Of a DNA stretch of 64,000 nucleotides, positions 22,330 to 41,245 are shown piece after piece; the first letter of the stretch is position 1, and each line of letters starts with the position of its first letter. The stretch is from Artemisia argyi (lineage: Eukaryota; Streptophyta; Magnoliopsida; Asterales; Asteraceae), in assembly GCA_030686995.1 (NCBI GenBank), contig CM060687.1, forward strand, positions 172,775,090 through 172,839,089, read 5' to 3'. Position numbers and translations under genes: made by a program. The notes below the pieces were generated by a model. It saw only the letters and a list, made by a program, of their open reading frames with translations, was not told where the DNA came from and ran no database searches.

Positions 22330-23379
22330 TTTTGTTGGTGCAATATGGCATACTAGGTGTTTGATAGAAGTCTTGACCTAAGATAATGATTCTAGATATT
22401 TGGTTATTTAAGTAACAAACAATGATCATTTATATATGGGTGGGTATTCCTTTCATGTGGATGATGACATGCTTATCTGGGTTAGAAATAAGTAAGTTAG
22501 AACATGCTTATCTTCAAGTCGTGTTTTTACTCTAGAATGAGCATATACATAGTTTCATTCAAATACTCAAACATGCTTTTCCGTTTTAACAATATTATAA
22601 CTAATCCCAAACACCCTTGAGCAGCTTTTATTGCTACGATGGAAAAGGATCACTCTAAAAATAATTTGTTATGACTAAAGCAGATAAAAAAATGCCGAGT
22701 ATTTTATTTTTACAGATTTAGAAAAGCTTAAAGAGATTGATGAGTATGAATGAGCACTTAAAAGGGAAGTGTTAGCCATACAGTACACTTTGAAAGTTTA
22801 GGTACAATTTAGTGAGCGCCCTGAATGAAGACCGGGCCGGATGTGACTGGGTTTTTACTTGTTTGAGAACCAGATTGAACCGACTCAGAGACCTTGAGAA
22901 CCAGATTGAACCGCCGGTTTTTTGTTGACCCAGGTCAACCCGGTTTGATAAACCCGACCGTGTCATGATTTTAAATTAAAAAAATCTTACAAAACATTCT
23001 TTTTATCCTATCAAGCTTTTTAAATTTAATTTACAAGTTGAAGTGGTGAGGAACAACGCTTTGGTTATGTTATTTGTTTTTTTGCTTCTTTATATAGATA
23101 TCTTTCTAGCCTGTCATTGCATCCCCGTGTTTCGGTAGCATTGAAGCTAGGTAGTGCCTCATATGCTAGTTAGTACATGACCATTAGAACACTAGCCTAT
23201 AGGTTGCTTGCGGTGTGACCATCTTCCTTGTGTAGGACTTAACCATAGGACTACCTACACTAGTAGATATGCTTAAGAAGTGCGGGAGAAACCCTACGTG
23301 GACCAAACAAGGGTTTAGTGTTTAAATCCCTAGATAGGTCTAGAAGATAGCTGGTGCGTAATGACTAAAACTATACACT
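21796..23379. other. Non-coding region with a long T tract; no gene seen
   Basis: A nearly pure T tract covers about 22,288-22,333, broken by one C. GAGAACCAGATTGAACCG is repeated near 22,864 and 22,896. No coding frame was recognised. The last few hundred bases may be the left part of the decayed LTR that follows. Confidence 0.5.
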
Positions 23380-24387
23380 TGGCCACCATGACCATCGGGG
23401 TTGGGTCTAGGGATAATAGGTTAGGTCACAATCACCATTTATGCCTAATGATATATAACCACTAAATAAAACTAGGATCTAGACACTCCACATTATAATT
23501 AAACCATCACTTTCTTTCTAACTTCTCCCTCTTTTAATTCATTATTAAGTTCTAACAATCAACTCTCTAAATTGAGAAAACAAACCAACACCTTATTCAC
23601 CAGACCAACAGCTTTTGGGGACGACACTCGGATTTACGTACACTATACCACACATGAACGGGTATACTGCTCATTAGAATGTGTTAGGCACTAAGTGCTT
23701 CTAAGTTTATAAATTTAAAACATGATACAACGCATCATGTTTTTGGCACCGCTACCGAGGAGCAATTTAATTTGTTAAATTTAAGGTGTTTTTGATTTTC
23801 AGGTTTTGGTTCCTAATCTATATTTCTATGGAATTTTAGGAACTTGCTCACAGGGAGAGAGGACTCATACACATCCCATGTTTAAGGTAAAAATATTGTA
23901 GGATGATATTTCAAGCTTGCATGGATTCAAAGGTATGCAATTAAATCTCTCATTGTGTAAAAATTAGAAGATGAAATAATCCGTGGTCAGAGAAACTTAC
24001 GGCGTAGCCATCGTGACAATCGAGGTTGGGTCTAGGGGTTATAGGTTTGGTCACAATGACCATTTGTGCCTAAGGACATATAACCACTATGTAAAACTAG
24101 GATCCAGACACTGCACATTATAATTAAACTATCGCTTAGTTACATCACTTGCTTCTATAACTTCTCCCATTACTTTTAATTCTTTTAGTTCATTATTAAG
24201 TTCCAACAATCAACTCTCTAAATTGATAAAACAAACCAGCACCTTATTCACCAGCCCAACGGCTCTTGGGACAACACTCGGATTTACCTAAGCTATACCA
24301 CACATAACCGGGTACACACCCTGTTATAATGTGTTAGTCCCTAAGTACTTCTAAGTTTTTAGATTTAAAACATGATACAACACATCA
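23380..24387 (+). mobile_element. Gutted Athila-like LTR element (two LTR parts, about 260 bp between)
   Basis: About 350 bp ending at 23,737 is repeated with divergence at about 24,010-24,387; both copies end with AAAACATGATACAAC.CATCA. The first is followed within seven bases by TGGCACCGCTACCGAGGAGC (from 23,744), a near match to the TGGCGCC-type primer binding site. Hence copy 1 is the 5' LTR and copy 2 the 3' LTR. The interior is only about 260 bp with no coding sequence, which fits a TRIM-like form or a massive internal deletion. Confidence 0.7.
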
Positions 24388-24840
24388 TAATGTGGCGGGA
24401 ATGTTTTACCGATGACATGTTGTCGGGAAAAAATCTCGCCCAATTATTTGCTATTATATTGAGTTGAGTGAAAGTCAAATTTGACAAAAAAATGTTTTTA
24501 TCGACATGTCGTTGGGGTGAAAATCAAATTATAGTGATAAGCGCTAATCAAACGCTAATCATGGTCAAACTTTTGGTCAAATGTTGTACCGATGACATGT
24601 TGTCGGAATCACGTTGGTGGGAAAAAAATCCCGCCCAATTATTCGCTATTATTTAGAGGTGGGGGGAGGTCAAATTTGACCTAAACTGTACCAACGACGT
24701 GTCATCGGGAAAATTTTTGATAAAAAATTTAACACTCTTTGGTCTTTGTCAAGTGGTGCTTTTTTCCTTTAGTGGTTTTCGCCGACGACATTTTGTCGTC
24801 GGCAAAACCTTCGTCACCCGTTCTAAATTTTCTAGTAGTG
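24388..24840 (+). mobile_element. CACTA-type transposon terminus
   Basis: The right edge reads TTTTCTAGTAGTG, the complement of the CACTACTAGAAAA end of plant CACTA elements. Inward of it lie spaced subterminal repeats of the form CCGATGACATGTTGTCGG (near 24,416, 24,506, 24,588, 24,695 and a perfect palindrome GCCGACGACA...TGTCGTCGGC at 24,781). The opposite end was not found, so this is a truncated end; it abuts the LTR remnant on its left. Confidence 0.7.
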
Positions 24841-26804
24841 GCAGCGATGGATCTAGTTTGATGTATATGGATTAACAAGTAATTAACACATAAATTACTA
24901 ACCTCGTATCACTTGAATTACTAAGACAAGAGATGTTCTTGAATCTTGATCTTGACTCTTGGATCTTGATCAACAACTAAAGTAAGTTGTTATCTATCGT
25001 TGCATACACTTCACGGTAGAATGTTAGGATGCTAGTGCTTGAATCATGAATAAAACACGAAGCACGTTGCTTTGGTTTACTTAGATGCCGATCGAAAACC
25101 CCTACGGTTTGTATGTGGCTTAAGCTCCACATAAATGACATTCTTTTCATCTTGTGAACAATACCCGGCATAAGACTAAAGCAAGAAAGAGAATATATTA
25201 GTGCCTGCGTTAAAAGAAAAACATGACAAAAACACAATTAAAAAGAAACCTTAAATTTTCACCTGAAGTACCAACAAGAAACATGAGAGCATGCAATTTA
25301 TGTTGATGATTTTAGTGTCATCGGTTATTTTAGGTAATTGTAATTTAGTAGAGACCAGTGTGATTTCATATAAAGTTTGGATATGAGTAAGGGAAGTGTG
25401 GAGTGCACACTCGGTGATATAATGTGTTTTCGACCACAACAAAGATGCATGGCTCAAAGGCTTGTGGATCAAAGGGTAGCGCCCCTTGTTGGTGCTCCAA
25501 ATAAGTTATATGTTTTTGGTGACGGATCTTTAACATTTTTATTAGGAGGGCCGAAACATAAATTAATATTATTGAATATATCTAATGATAAGAATTGTAA
25601 AAGAAGAAAATAAATATTCATAAAACATCAAAAAACATAACTCATTTTCTAATATTTGAGAGGCGGTAATGGTTTTTTTCATATATTATCCTTAAACTTC
25701 TACTTCATTTACACTAATAACCTTGAACTTTTTTTTTGGGATAGTCCACCTTGCCCGCTTTCCCACTAAAACCAACTGATGCGACTGTTTGCCAATAGTC
25801 ATGACTGTTAGGATACAATCGCTTCTTAGTGCTTCTAACTGCTATATGTTTAATAACAAATGTTTGGTCTCATTTGACATTCACAAAAAATACACAATTT
25901 TATTTGTTTTGCTCTATCTGTGCCTAGAACAAAATGCTTTGATTATCTTATCCCAGATTTTGTGTAACCAATGCAACAGGTTCGAAATACTTTATTTGAA
26001 AAGTGGATTATACACGATTCAATCAAATACCTAAGATCAGTGGCGGAACCAGGAAAATAGTTTTTTTTTTTCTTTTCTTTCGATAATAGCAAAAAAATGT
26101 GAAAGAAAAAACTAAGACCGAAGTGATAAATAGAGTATTGTTAGTTAGAGACGAAAGATTTATAAGATTTTAAAGTGTTAAATGTTGGGTTTAGCATTTG
26201 GGTAGGGCGCACTTTCAAAAAATGGTCAAAATTATAAAAAAAAAAAATTATGCTAAAATCTCAACTTTTTCGAATAGCTATGCCCCCCCCCCCCCCCCCC
26301 CCCCCCCCTAAGATTATTGTCACACACTAACCTCAATTTCTAACAATATCAGCACTTTTGCCCTTCATTTTCAATAAAGCCTGACGCACCAACCTTAGAA
26401 CATATTCAAACAATTCAAAATCTTATTTTAAGGAAATTTGAAAATTTATTATTATAATTTGCCACCACGTAAACATATGCAACCATCCATATATATACAC
26501 ACTTGATGACTATGGTTGGCATATAGTTCATCCATTGATTTAGCTATTGTGGATATTAATTGAAAGCTAATTACATAGTATAGGAACCGTATAATATTGT
26601 TTGACTGGTATTAATTACTTTGGCACTTGTCATCTGACTAACCAGTCACGATAACCTCGGCTTTATGGCATTACAAGTTTTTGTGGGTTCATTTGAGAAT
26701 TGACATTTTGTCAAGAAGACTCGTTGACCCCAAGTCTTCACTGTGTATCTAGGTGATAATAAGACTTTGATTCCATTCTAGAGATTAGGTAAAAAAAAAA
26801 AAAA
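24841..26804. other. Non-coding region before the first receptor kinase copy
   Basis: No recognisable gene. A run of about 26 C lies at 26,283-26,308. The block 26,340-26,480 is a degenerate match to 36,800-36,960, which lies among the PUM24-like exons, and 26,640-26,800 matches the repeated leader upstream of the second receptor kinase copy. So the right end of this stretch is part of the tandem duplication unit. Confidence 0.6.
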
Positions 26805-30204
<3,400 letters not shown>

Positions 30205-30868
30205 CTGCCCGATAACTTATGATATGTCCGTTCTTGCATTCCTTTTCTTCTTACCTTCATGTACTAGCTTATATATATGTCTGTTCCAAACTTTATTTGT
30301 ATATGATATCTATTCCAAAAATCATTTAGGAATTGTGAGGAGTGAAAGATGAACCTACATGTTCCTAGTTATACATTGCTAAGGAGGTAAGGTTGGTCCT
30401 CCCTCAAGGTATGTGTTCCCAACTGTGTGAAGCCATTCTTGAGATGGAAATGTAGCACAATTGGTATAACTCTTGATTTGGAAGGTTATGGGTTCCCAAT
30501 GACGCCTCACTCCTTAAGGTGAATAAATCTATAGGAATGTCACAAACTGGAGGTAGTTTGCCTGTATGCAGTGGATGTATTCTTGGCTGCTGGCCTAAGC
30601 GTATTCAGTCTCTTGTTAGTCTGTTTTGAGATAGCTTGTTAGCTCTAGTATGTTTCTATGATGTATTTATGTTATAGAAGTATAGGCATGTCTATACTCT
30701 ATGTCACTATTGTATTATTATTTGTGAGTAATAATATATCTTCACTTTGCAGCAAAACAAAACATTTAATTACATGTTAATTTAAGAAAAATTATTAAAT
30801 TAAAGTTATGTGTAAATTAGCAAATGCATTTTTTAAAGACACATGTAGTTATTTGTTGATATTATTAC
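30205..30868. other. Intergenic region with a SINE-like head
   Basis: At 30,449-30,510 a tRNA-like pattern is readable on the + strand: A box TAGCACAATTGG and B box GGTTATGGGTTCCC about 30 bases later. No flanking duplication was found. The rest is AT-rich with no gene. Confidence 0.4.
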
Positions 30869-31872
30869 CTCAAACAAGACCTCTCTTCCATGATTTGATC
30901 TAAGCAATTCCTCTGCGCTATCGGTACATGCATCAATGAGACTCTGTAAAGATAAGCAGATGTAAACATTATAATTACATGTATAGTCGTATAACAATAG
31001 GGACACTAGAAGATAGTTTTAGGTTGTTTTTTGTTCGTCTAAAATGGTAGAAATTAAGTTATCAGACATTTGTGCATCTTGAGAATTAACTTTAGAAAAA
31101 AATAATCAAATAAAATGACCAAAATAACCTATTACTTTGTAAAAAAGACAACATTTTGTGAAATGGGAGTGACAGTATCTCTTATCATATTAATTGCAAG
31201 GATAAATAATTAAATTTTAGTTTATCCTTAAATAAGCAGTAGTGTCGCAGCTCATACAAAACTGCATATTTAACCACAAAATATCAAATGATCAGAATCT
31301 GTTTTAGCATCGGTACCTCAGCAAGTCCACTATCAACCAACAACTCTCGTCTTCTTAATGCAGGATCTTTTTTCCCACCAGTTACTGATTTTACAGTTTC
31401 ATCTGCATCATTCATGTCCTCATCACTTTCAGCATCTCAAGACTTAGCTTTAGTTTCTGCTTCTGCGCCACCCTGATGCCAAAAGAGAGCAATTATTCTC
31501 CAAAAGGTGTAAATCGGTGGGAACACCGTGGTCCCATGCATCTTTTGATGCCAACCGGACCCTTCCCCAAGGACCCGGCCCCATGCGATGAGCACCTGTT
31601 CTAATTGACCTAATTAGTCGGGAGTTAGGAACTAACCCTAGGCCATTTTCTCCAATAGGCCCTCCTTGGTCCGGTCAACTGAGCGTTTGCGGTAGGGGAA
31701 TGGTATCACTAGACTTTAGTGCCAAGAAGAGACTTGAACCCGGGTCTATTGACTCAAGCACAAGCACCCTTATCATTGCATTAAAGCTCCTGTAAAACCC
31801 TAAAATCTATTTCTCCTAAATTCCCGTATAATTTGAATTTTTTCTAAGTTTTGTGAGCATAACCTAAGTAAT

Positions 31873-32110
31873 AAAAAAGTAAAAGTAAAGTAACTCTCAA
31901 GTTTTCACGGGTTATGGGTCCCAATACCGTCTTCCACGGTGTATGAGGGAGGTTGAGACGTAGACAACCATACCCCTACCTAAGGTAGAGAAGCTGCTTC
32001 CGGTTCTACCTAAGGTAGAAAAGGACCTCCGGCTTTTGTAGGAAGTGAGGATCGACCTTGACCTCTAGGTTAAGAGATTAGGGTTTTCCAACTGATCCAA
32101 CCCTACTTGT
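31873..32110 (-). mobile_element. SINE B inside the solo LTR
   Basis: A 238-bp insertion flanked by the 19-bp perfect duplication TGAGCATAACCTAAGTAAT (31,854-31,872 and 32,111-32,129). On the - strand the head reads A box TGGATCAGTTGG and B box GGTCGATCCTC, and the tail is T-rich, as in plant SINEs with T tails. Two CTACCTAAGGTAGA palindromes lie in its body. Confidence 0.85.
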
Positions 32111-32689
32111 TGAGCATAACCTAAGTAATGAATCTTTAAAATTTGGAAAGCTACGTAATATTAGGCATATAACATGTGATATGATAAAAGTCGTCATACA
32201 TGTTTCCTAGCCAAGAATTTTTACACGTTTTAGTGTCACATACGGGTCCACTTTTATGTAATCATGGTACACAATGCATATAGAACTAAGAGTTAGGATC
32301 AAATGAGAAAAACTCTTAAAATGAGAAGGATGAGAAATAATTATAACCACATATTAGAGATGCATCGACTTAAATTAGATGCATCCCTAATCTTTTAGAT
32401 GCATCCTAATATATTTTCTAGCTAAAAATTAGATGGATATACATATATTAGATGCATTTTAGCAAGTTAAGAAAATCCTATGTATTTTTCGTCCTCTCCT
32501 CTGCGGGTCAAATTTGTTGCAAGTACTACTTTGCATCGTTTTTACTTCAAAATTACTTTCAAAACTAATTGGGATGCATCTAATTCAAGTCGACGCATCT
32601 CAAATATGTAATTATAGTTATTTCTCATTCTTCTCATTATAAGTTTTCTTCTCACTGTATCCTTACCCGTAGAACCAAAACATAAGTAA

Positions 32690-32720
<31 letters not shown>

Positions 32721-34409
32721 GGATTTGGAAACTTTAAAAAAAAATAAATAAATAAAAAATGAAAAATAAAAAAATAAAAAAGGTCTTTGACCTTTCCCCC
32801 ATTACTCGACCAGTATCCCATTTTATCTCCCCTTCAAATCTCATTTCACAACCGTATATCTCACATACAATATCCCACATAAAACCCTAAAACAAGAGTG
32901 GCGGCATAATCTTGTTTCTTCTCTTCAATTCATCAAGAAGGTTGTACGAAGGGTAGAAGAAGGTGGTAGTAAAGATCGTTGGCATTTTTCTGTTCAGTGA
33001 ATTTGTGAGTGTTAATTCTGGTTCGAGGTGGGTGTTTGATCGTGAAGTTTTCATTTAAAGGAGGTGGTGCTGGAGCGGGGTATTGAATTCAGGAGTTGTA
33101 GGTTTGCTTTGGTTACGAAATGGGTCCTAGTTTTGATCTTTGTCTTCCTTCCATCCGAACAAGCGACAAGGGTACCTTGTATTCCCTACTTCTACTTCTT
33201 TGATTTTGATCTCAGTATACGCTCATCACATCTCGCATAATAACTTATATAAATCAGTTTAAACTTGCATGTATACGTATGATGGCTTGTTTTGGTGTGA
33301 ATTATGTGTCGATCTCTATTCTATTTTGCTTTTCGAATATGTCGATATACATTTTTTTTTTGGTCTTTGGAATATTTGTATAACCTTTGATATACCTTCG
33401 TACAAAAACTGGATTAAAAACACAAGAAATGAAGAAAGGCATGCAAGTGTATATACGTGAAGCAGGTTTTGGTTTTGATGTGATTTCATTATGGGGCTTA
33501 CGTATCAGTTGGGTGAGTAGGGGCATAATTGTGTGTGATGGGGTGCATGCGCATGGTGTAAATACATGTTTATGTTTGTGTGTAAACTCATGAGCTGTAA
33601 GAAACTCAATTAAAAACTGATATAGGAACCTACAAGAAAATAAATGATTTTATAATACAAAAAGAAATCTTGGGTTGTATGTTAGAGCATGGGTCGGCCA
33701 TCTAATATTTCATGTATGTGTGTTAAATATGTTGCTTAAGTCGTGTCTAAGTGGAGCTTGATTCGTGATTGGTTGCTGCTCGCTAAACCCCTCACACCCA
33801 GTTTGTCTTGCTTGATTTTGTCTCGCGGTGTGTGTCAAGTGTCGGATTACATTTAAACTTGTCTATAAGCATGCACTTTAAAAGGAGTTTTATAACGTAG
33901 TAACTTAGTCGTGGTAAATAAGGTCGGAAATACACTGAATATAATTTGTTAAATCGGCTAAGTGCAATTTTTGTCATTATAAATTATTTTACAATACAGA
34001 CGTTAAGTTTAAGTATTTGACATTTATAAACCTTATAAATTGCTAAATTACGCTTATAACCCTAAACTATTATGAATTGTCACAATTGAACCATAATCTA
34101 TAATTATGATCATTTTGAGCACTTTAACTTGATTAAATGTTAATTTTAATCATTTATGGCTAATATTACTAATGGCAAGTTACTAAAAATGGAAAGTTCT
34201 AAAAAGGGAAAGTTTAAAAAAAAATAGAAAGAAAACCAAAAAGGAGTAATCTTAATAAAGTGAACTTATTAATAATAAGACGATCATTAATTCGTGTAGA
34301 TTCGCTGAAGGAGTAACTTCTGATCTTTAGGTCTTTTGATGTGTTTGCACTCGCGGTTAAGGTACAGATATTCTGACCTATCTACAGGTTTCTCATGCAC
34401 TCTTGTCTT

Positions 34410-35320
34410 TCCTATTCCTTTGATATCTTGAACCTTGTTATGTTTCCTTGAGTATTGAACCTTGTTATATTCCCTTGATTATTGAACCCTGCTATGTTCC
34501 CTGGGTTATTGAACCTTGCTATGATCCTTTTAAAACTGAACCTTGCTTGAAACTTACACTATGATTCTTGAACCTTGAAATAACCTTGTCATGATACACT
34601 TGATATAATAAACTTGATATGATAATATTCACTTGAATCTTGATTTGAACCCTATGTTAAAATCACATACTTCGATCTTTGACTTATACCTTGTCTTGAA
34701 AACCTATACTATGATACTTGATTCAAACCTTGACTTGAACTTGATATAACCCTTGATATTTTCAAAGCACTTTTAATATTATAACCGGATGTGAAAGCTT
34801 TTAGTGATTATATTATGAAAATGTTTTGAGGAAAAACTATTTTAAAATGAGGGTTATGAACATTATGTAACACCACTTTTATATGAAGTTTCACTAATTT
34901 TATGAATATTTATTTTAAGGACTACCTTATTGAAAACCTTTATTTCATAAGAACCATTATTAAAAGATTTCTTTAAATAAACCTTTTACGTAAACATTTG
35001 AATTGAACCCTTACCATAAACTTTTATTTGGAACCTAATATAAACTTCTACATTGAACTTATGACATGAACCTTTACACTAAACTCTGTACTCTCTCACT
35101 ATTGAACCTTACCTTGAACCTTAAACATGAAATCCACATGAACCTTCTCAGTATGAACCTTGGTATAAACCTTTCCATCTTGAACCTTTTTACTATGGGC
35201 CTTGATAATAAACCTTTTGATTTGAAACTTGACTTGAACCTTTGATATAAAACTTGACTTGAACCACTTGATATGGACTCTTGACTTGAACCACTTGATA
35301 TGAACCTTGAGACTACGAGC
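34410..35320. repeat. TTGAACCTT minisatellite inside the solo LTR
   Basis: Dozens of degenerate copies of TTGAACCTT/CTTGACTTGAACC occur in about 900 bp, densest at 34,430-34,560 and 35,080-35,310. No coding frame is supported. Confidence 0.75.
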
Positions 35321-37014
35321 CACCACTTGTTATACTTGGTACTACTTGTTGTGGAGTAGCCACAACCATAGCATTGATGCACCAATGTTATGTACTCTTG
35401 TGGAGCCGGAGATATGTCCCCTACCGTCCCTGATATTGTTATCGACTACTGCTATGATTGTTATTGGCCTGCAGGGGTGTATGGATGCATCCTAGATTTG
35501 TCTTGACTTGATACTTGCTTGGGCTACGGCCATTATGATTATGACTTGGACTACATTATATATTTACTTGGTTACCGGGCTTGCGTGCATTGCAACCCCT
35601 TACATCTTGGGAGCTAGCTACTCCAACCCTTGGAGGTATCCCCTCATATTATACTTGGTATCCCGAGGTCTCCCCTCCGGATGCATGGTTACTTGATTAC
35701 TTGACTTGACTTGGGCTCGTGGTGGATAACTGACCTAACCTTTATACCTTTACACTTTTACAACTTGGACACATGTTCCTTTTACTTCTGTTATACTTCC
35801 TTTTACTTCCATTATCTTTCCATTGCATTGAATATCATTCTATATTGCTTGTTACTTCCATATCTGTTCACTGGGCTCTTGTAGCTCAGCCGCATTTCTT
35901 TTCCTGCGGCAGGTTTTAGTAGGAAGTTGGGTTATGAGTGGAGAGTGCATTGGACTTAGAAGACTTTACCTTGATAGCTTGTGGATTAGTAGGAGCTTTT
36001 GTACATGCCAGACTTAGTATTTGTATTACTTTCTTTTGTACTTGTACTTCAGTCTCCCTTGTAACCTTGATACTCATTTGTATTACTTGAGATGTATGCT
36101 TGTGCTTGCTTTGATATGTCACCATAATGTGGCACTTCTACCCTTATCGGGTTGGGGTGTTACAGCTCCAATGATAAAAGAGAGCAATTATTAAATACTA
36201 AAAAGCGATGTCACGTTCTTTTACAAAAATTAAAGGGCGTCTAACAAAAATTTACCGTTGCAACTAAAGAAGGTACGGATGAATCCAACAAAGACAAATC
36301 ATCTGGACTAAGATAATGTGAGAAATTTGGATGAAGAAGCTGCAATAAAGTACGTCTTCCATTCTAATATTACGTTAAAATTCACAATTAGTAAGATTAC
36401 CTTCATTGAAATTTAGGAATAAACAATATAACATCAAAACTTATATAGATTAAGATTTATTACAACTTTACAAGGCATGAGAAAATAACCTTATCTAAAA
36501 TCAACTCCTTTAGCACTGCTTGGAGTTCACGAAGGATGGCCTTTTTTACTAACTATGTGTCATCAACAACAGAGAGAATACACGCAAGCACCTAGTACAA
36601 GGAAATTTTTTTAACAAGAGACAAGATATTCCAACTTTTTATCTCACTCAAATCAATTCCGTCACCATGACAGAGAGCTTAAAGAAGATTGTTCATGCTT
36701 ACCATACTGCCAATATCTAAAGCTATGTTAGTGACATGATCCTTCATTCCTTTTATAATTTTCATTCTCTTCTGCAAATATATATAGCACACGGCAAGAA
36801 ACATGGGAGCTGGCAATTTCATGAATTTTGCCCTACATCTTCGTCAGAGCCTGACTCACCAACCTTCAAAAATATTCCAAAGCTTGTTAACAAATTTTAA
36901 AACTTTAATTAAGAATTGTACCCCACGTAAAACCTGCATCAATATACATACTTGGATCTATCTTCCTTTCCGAATATTGGGATGCCTCATTTTTTCCCAT
37001 AGTAAAGCAAGCTT

Positions 37015-37575
37015 CTGTGTTGGATAATAATATTAATCTGAGGGCATAATTGTCATTTCAGCTTATGCAACAGCATAGGCTAATGGGTATACTCTAAATT
37101 ATTTGATATATGAAATGACCATTAGGTCCTCTAAGTAAAAAGACGCGTTTGGTAGATAACGGACATTGACTGGCGGAACACTATCAAAGGGACTTTGGGT
37201 GATGCAAAATGTGAACAGTATGGACATTGGGTGTATTTAAGTTTTAAAAATGATTCTACGTGTAATTTGGGTACAAGTTCAAAGACAAACAATGTATTTT
37301 ACTCTTTTTTCAGTCCTCTATGCATTTTTTTTAGAAAAAAAAGTACACGCTCATGTGTGTCACTTTATTTTTACTTTATTTTAGTTTTATTTAATTTATT
37401 TTTCAAATGTCCATGGTTTTCTTTGTGAAATATCTACATATCAGTCCTTATATTTCTCTATGGTTTTTTGCGTTTAAGATTTATTTTATATTTCACTACC
37501 ATAAATGTGTATTTTATTGTCCACGGTTTTATACGTGAATGTCTTTTCAGTCCACAAAGCTAACTAGCTAAGTGT
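37015..37575. other. Non-coding, T-rich; no gene seen
   Basis: No recognisable gene or element between the PUM24-like fragment and the repeated leader of receptor kinase copy 2. Confidence 0.5.
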
Positions 37576-38030
37576 ATACGATAGTTGGTGTTAATTTCTT
37601 TGGCAACTTATGTGGCTGTATTCATTTGAGAATTGACATTTTGTAAAGAAGACTTGTTGACCCCAAGCATACGGATTACGGTAGATGATAATAAGACTTC
37701 GATTCAACAGTACGTACTGTGGATAGAAACTGTGATATTGTTTGATTGGTATTAATTTCTTTGGCAACTTATGTGGCTGTATTCATTTGAGAATTGATAT
37801 TTTGTCAAGAAGACTTGTTGACCCCAAGCATACGGTAGGTAATAATAATACTTCGATTTGACAATACGTATTGTGGATAGAAACTGTGATATTGTTTGGT
37901 ATTAATTTCTTTGGCAACTTATGTGGCTGTATTCATTTGAGAATTGACATTTTGTCAAGAAGACTTGTTGACCCCAAGCATACGGTAGGTGATAATAATA
38001 CTTCGATTCCATTCTAGAGATTAGATTAAA
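37576..38030 (+). repeat. Triplicated leader/promoter block of receptor kinase copy 2
   Basis: A block containing TATGTGGCTG...GAGAATTGACATTTTGTCAAGAAGACTTGTTGACCCC occurs three times (TATGTGGCTG at about 37,609, 37,771 and 37,921; periods about 162 and 150 bp) directly upstream of the ATG. Copy 1 has only one such block (about 26,690-26,790). The GTTGACC string contains a TTGAC W-box core in each unit. Confidence 0.85.
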
Positions 38031-38036
38031 AAAAAA

Positions 38037-41245
<3,209 letters not shown>

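Larger units (their letters stand above)
31791..36164. repeat. 4.4-kb solo LTR of a Ty3/gypsy element (orientation probably +)
   Basis: It starts TGTAAAACCC and ends GGGGTGTTACA, inverted ends matching at 9 of 10 bases, and is flanked by the 5-bp duplication GCTCC at 31,786-31,790 and 36,165-36,169. No coding domain lies inside, which fits a solo LTR left by LTR-LTR recombination. The TGTAA...TTACA ends and large size fit chromovirus (Tekay-like) LTRs of plants. It contains SINE B and a TTGAACCTT-rich minisatellite. Confidence 0.8.
31498..36175 (-). mobile_element. SINE A, split by a solo LTR
   Basis: A SINE on the - strand of about 300 bp once the solo LTR is removed. It is flanked by a perfect 17-bp target duplication, AAAAGAGAGCAATTATT, at 31,481-31,497 and 36,176-36,192. 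The tRNA-like head is at the right: A box TGCAATGATAAGGG and B box GGGTTCAAGTC on the - strand (31,735-31,785). The LTR entered near the 5' end of the head. Confidence 0.85.
30869..37014 (-). pseudogene. Pumilio homolog 24 / PUF6-like gene fragment (CPL region)
   Basis: Six exons on the - strand resemble plant PUM24 (nucleolar PUF6-type RNA-binding proteins of rRNA maturation): about 36,958-37,014 (KLALLWEKMRHPNIRKG), 36,703-36,771 (KRMKIIKGMKDHVTNIALD), 36,490-36,591 (VLACILSVVDDT-stop-LVKKAILREL), 36,256-36,339 (LLHPNFSHYLSPDDLSLLD), 31,317-31,472 (KKDPALRRRELLVDSGLAE) and 30,869-30,943 (SLIDACTDSAEELLRSNHG). The last four have GT-AG borders that join in phase. The 36,256 to 31,472 intron carries the nested SINE/LTR insertions. 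TAG in the third exon and TGA in the fifth break the frame. The first and last parts of the gene are absent. Identification is from recalled family pattern. Confidence 0.72.

Noticed and set aside
25377..25613. Plus-strand frame of 78 codons
   Set aside because: No recognisable motif, no splice context, and AT-rich surroundings typical of the intergenic DNA here.
31288..31476. Plus-strand frame rich in Ser and Ala
   Set aside because: The opposite strand of the same bases encodes the KKDPALRRRELLV exon with proper splice sites.
35870..35930. tRNA-like GCTCTTGTAGCTCAGCCGC near 35,876
   Set aside because: No B box or cloverleaf partner follows; it lies in the U5-like end of the solo LTR.
34866..36164. 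Solo LTR starting at TGTAACACC (34,866)
   Set aside because: The flanks CATTA and GCTCC do not match. The start at 31,791 gives a perfect GCTCC duplication, so 34,866 is internal.
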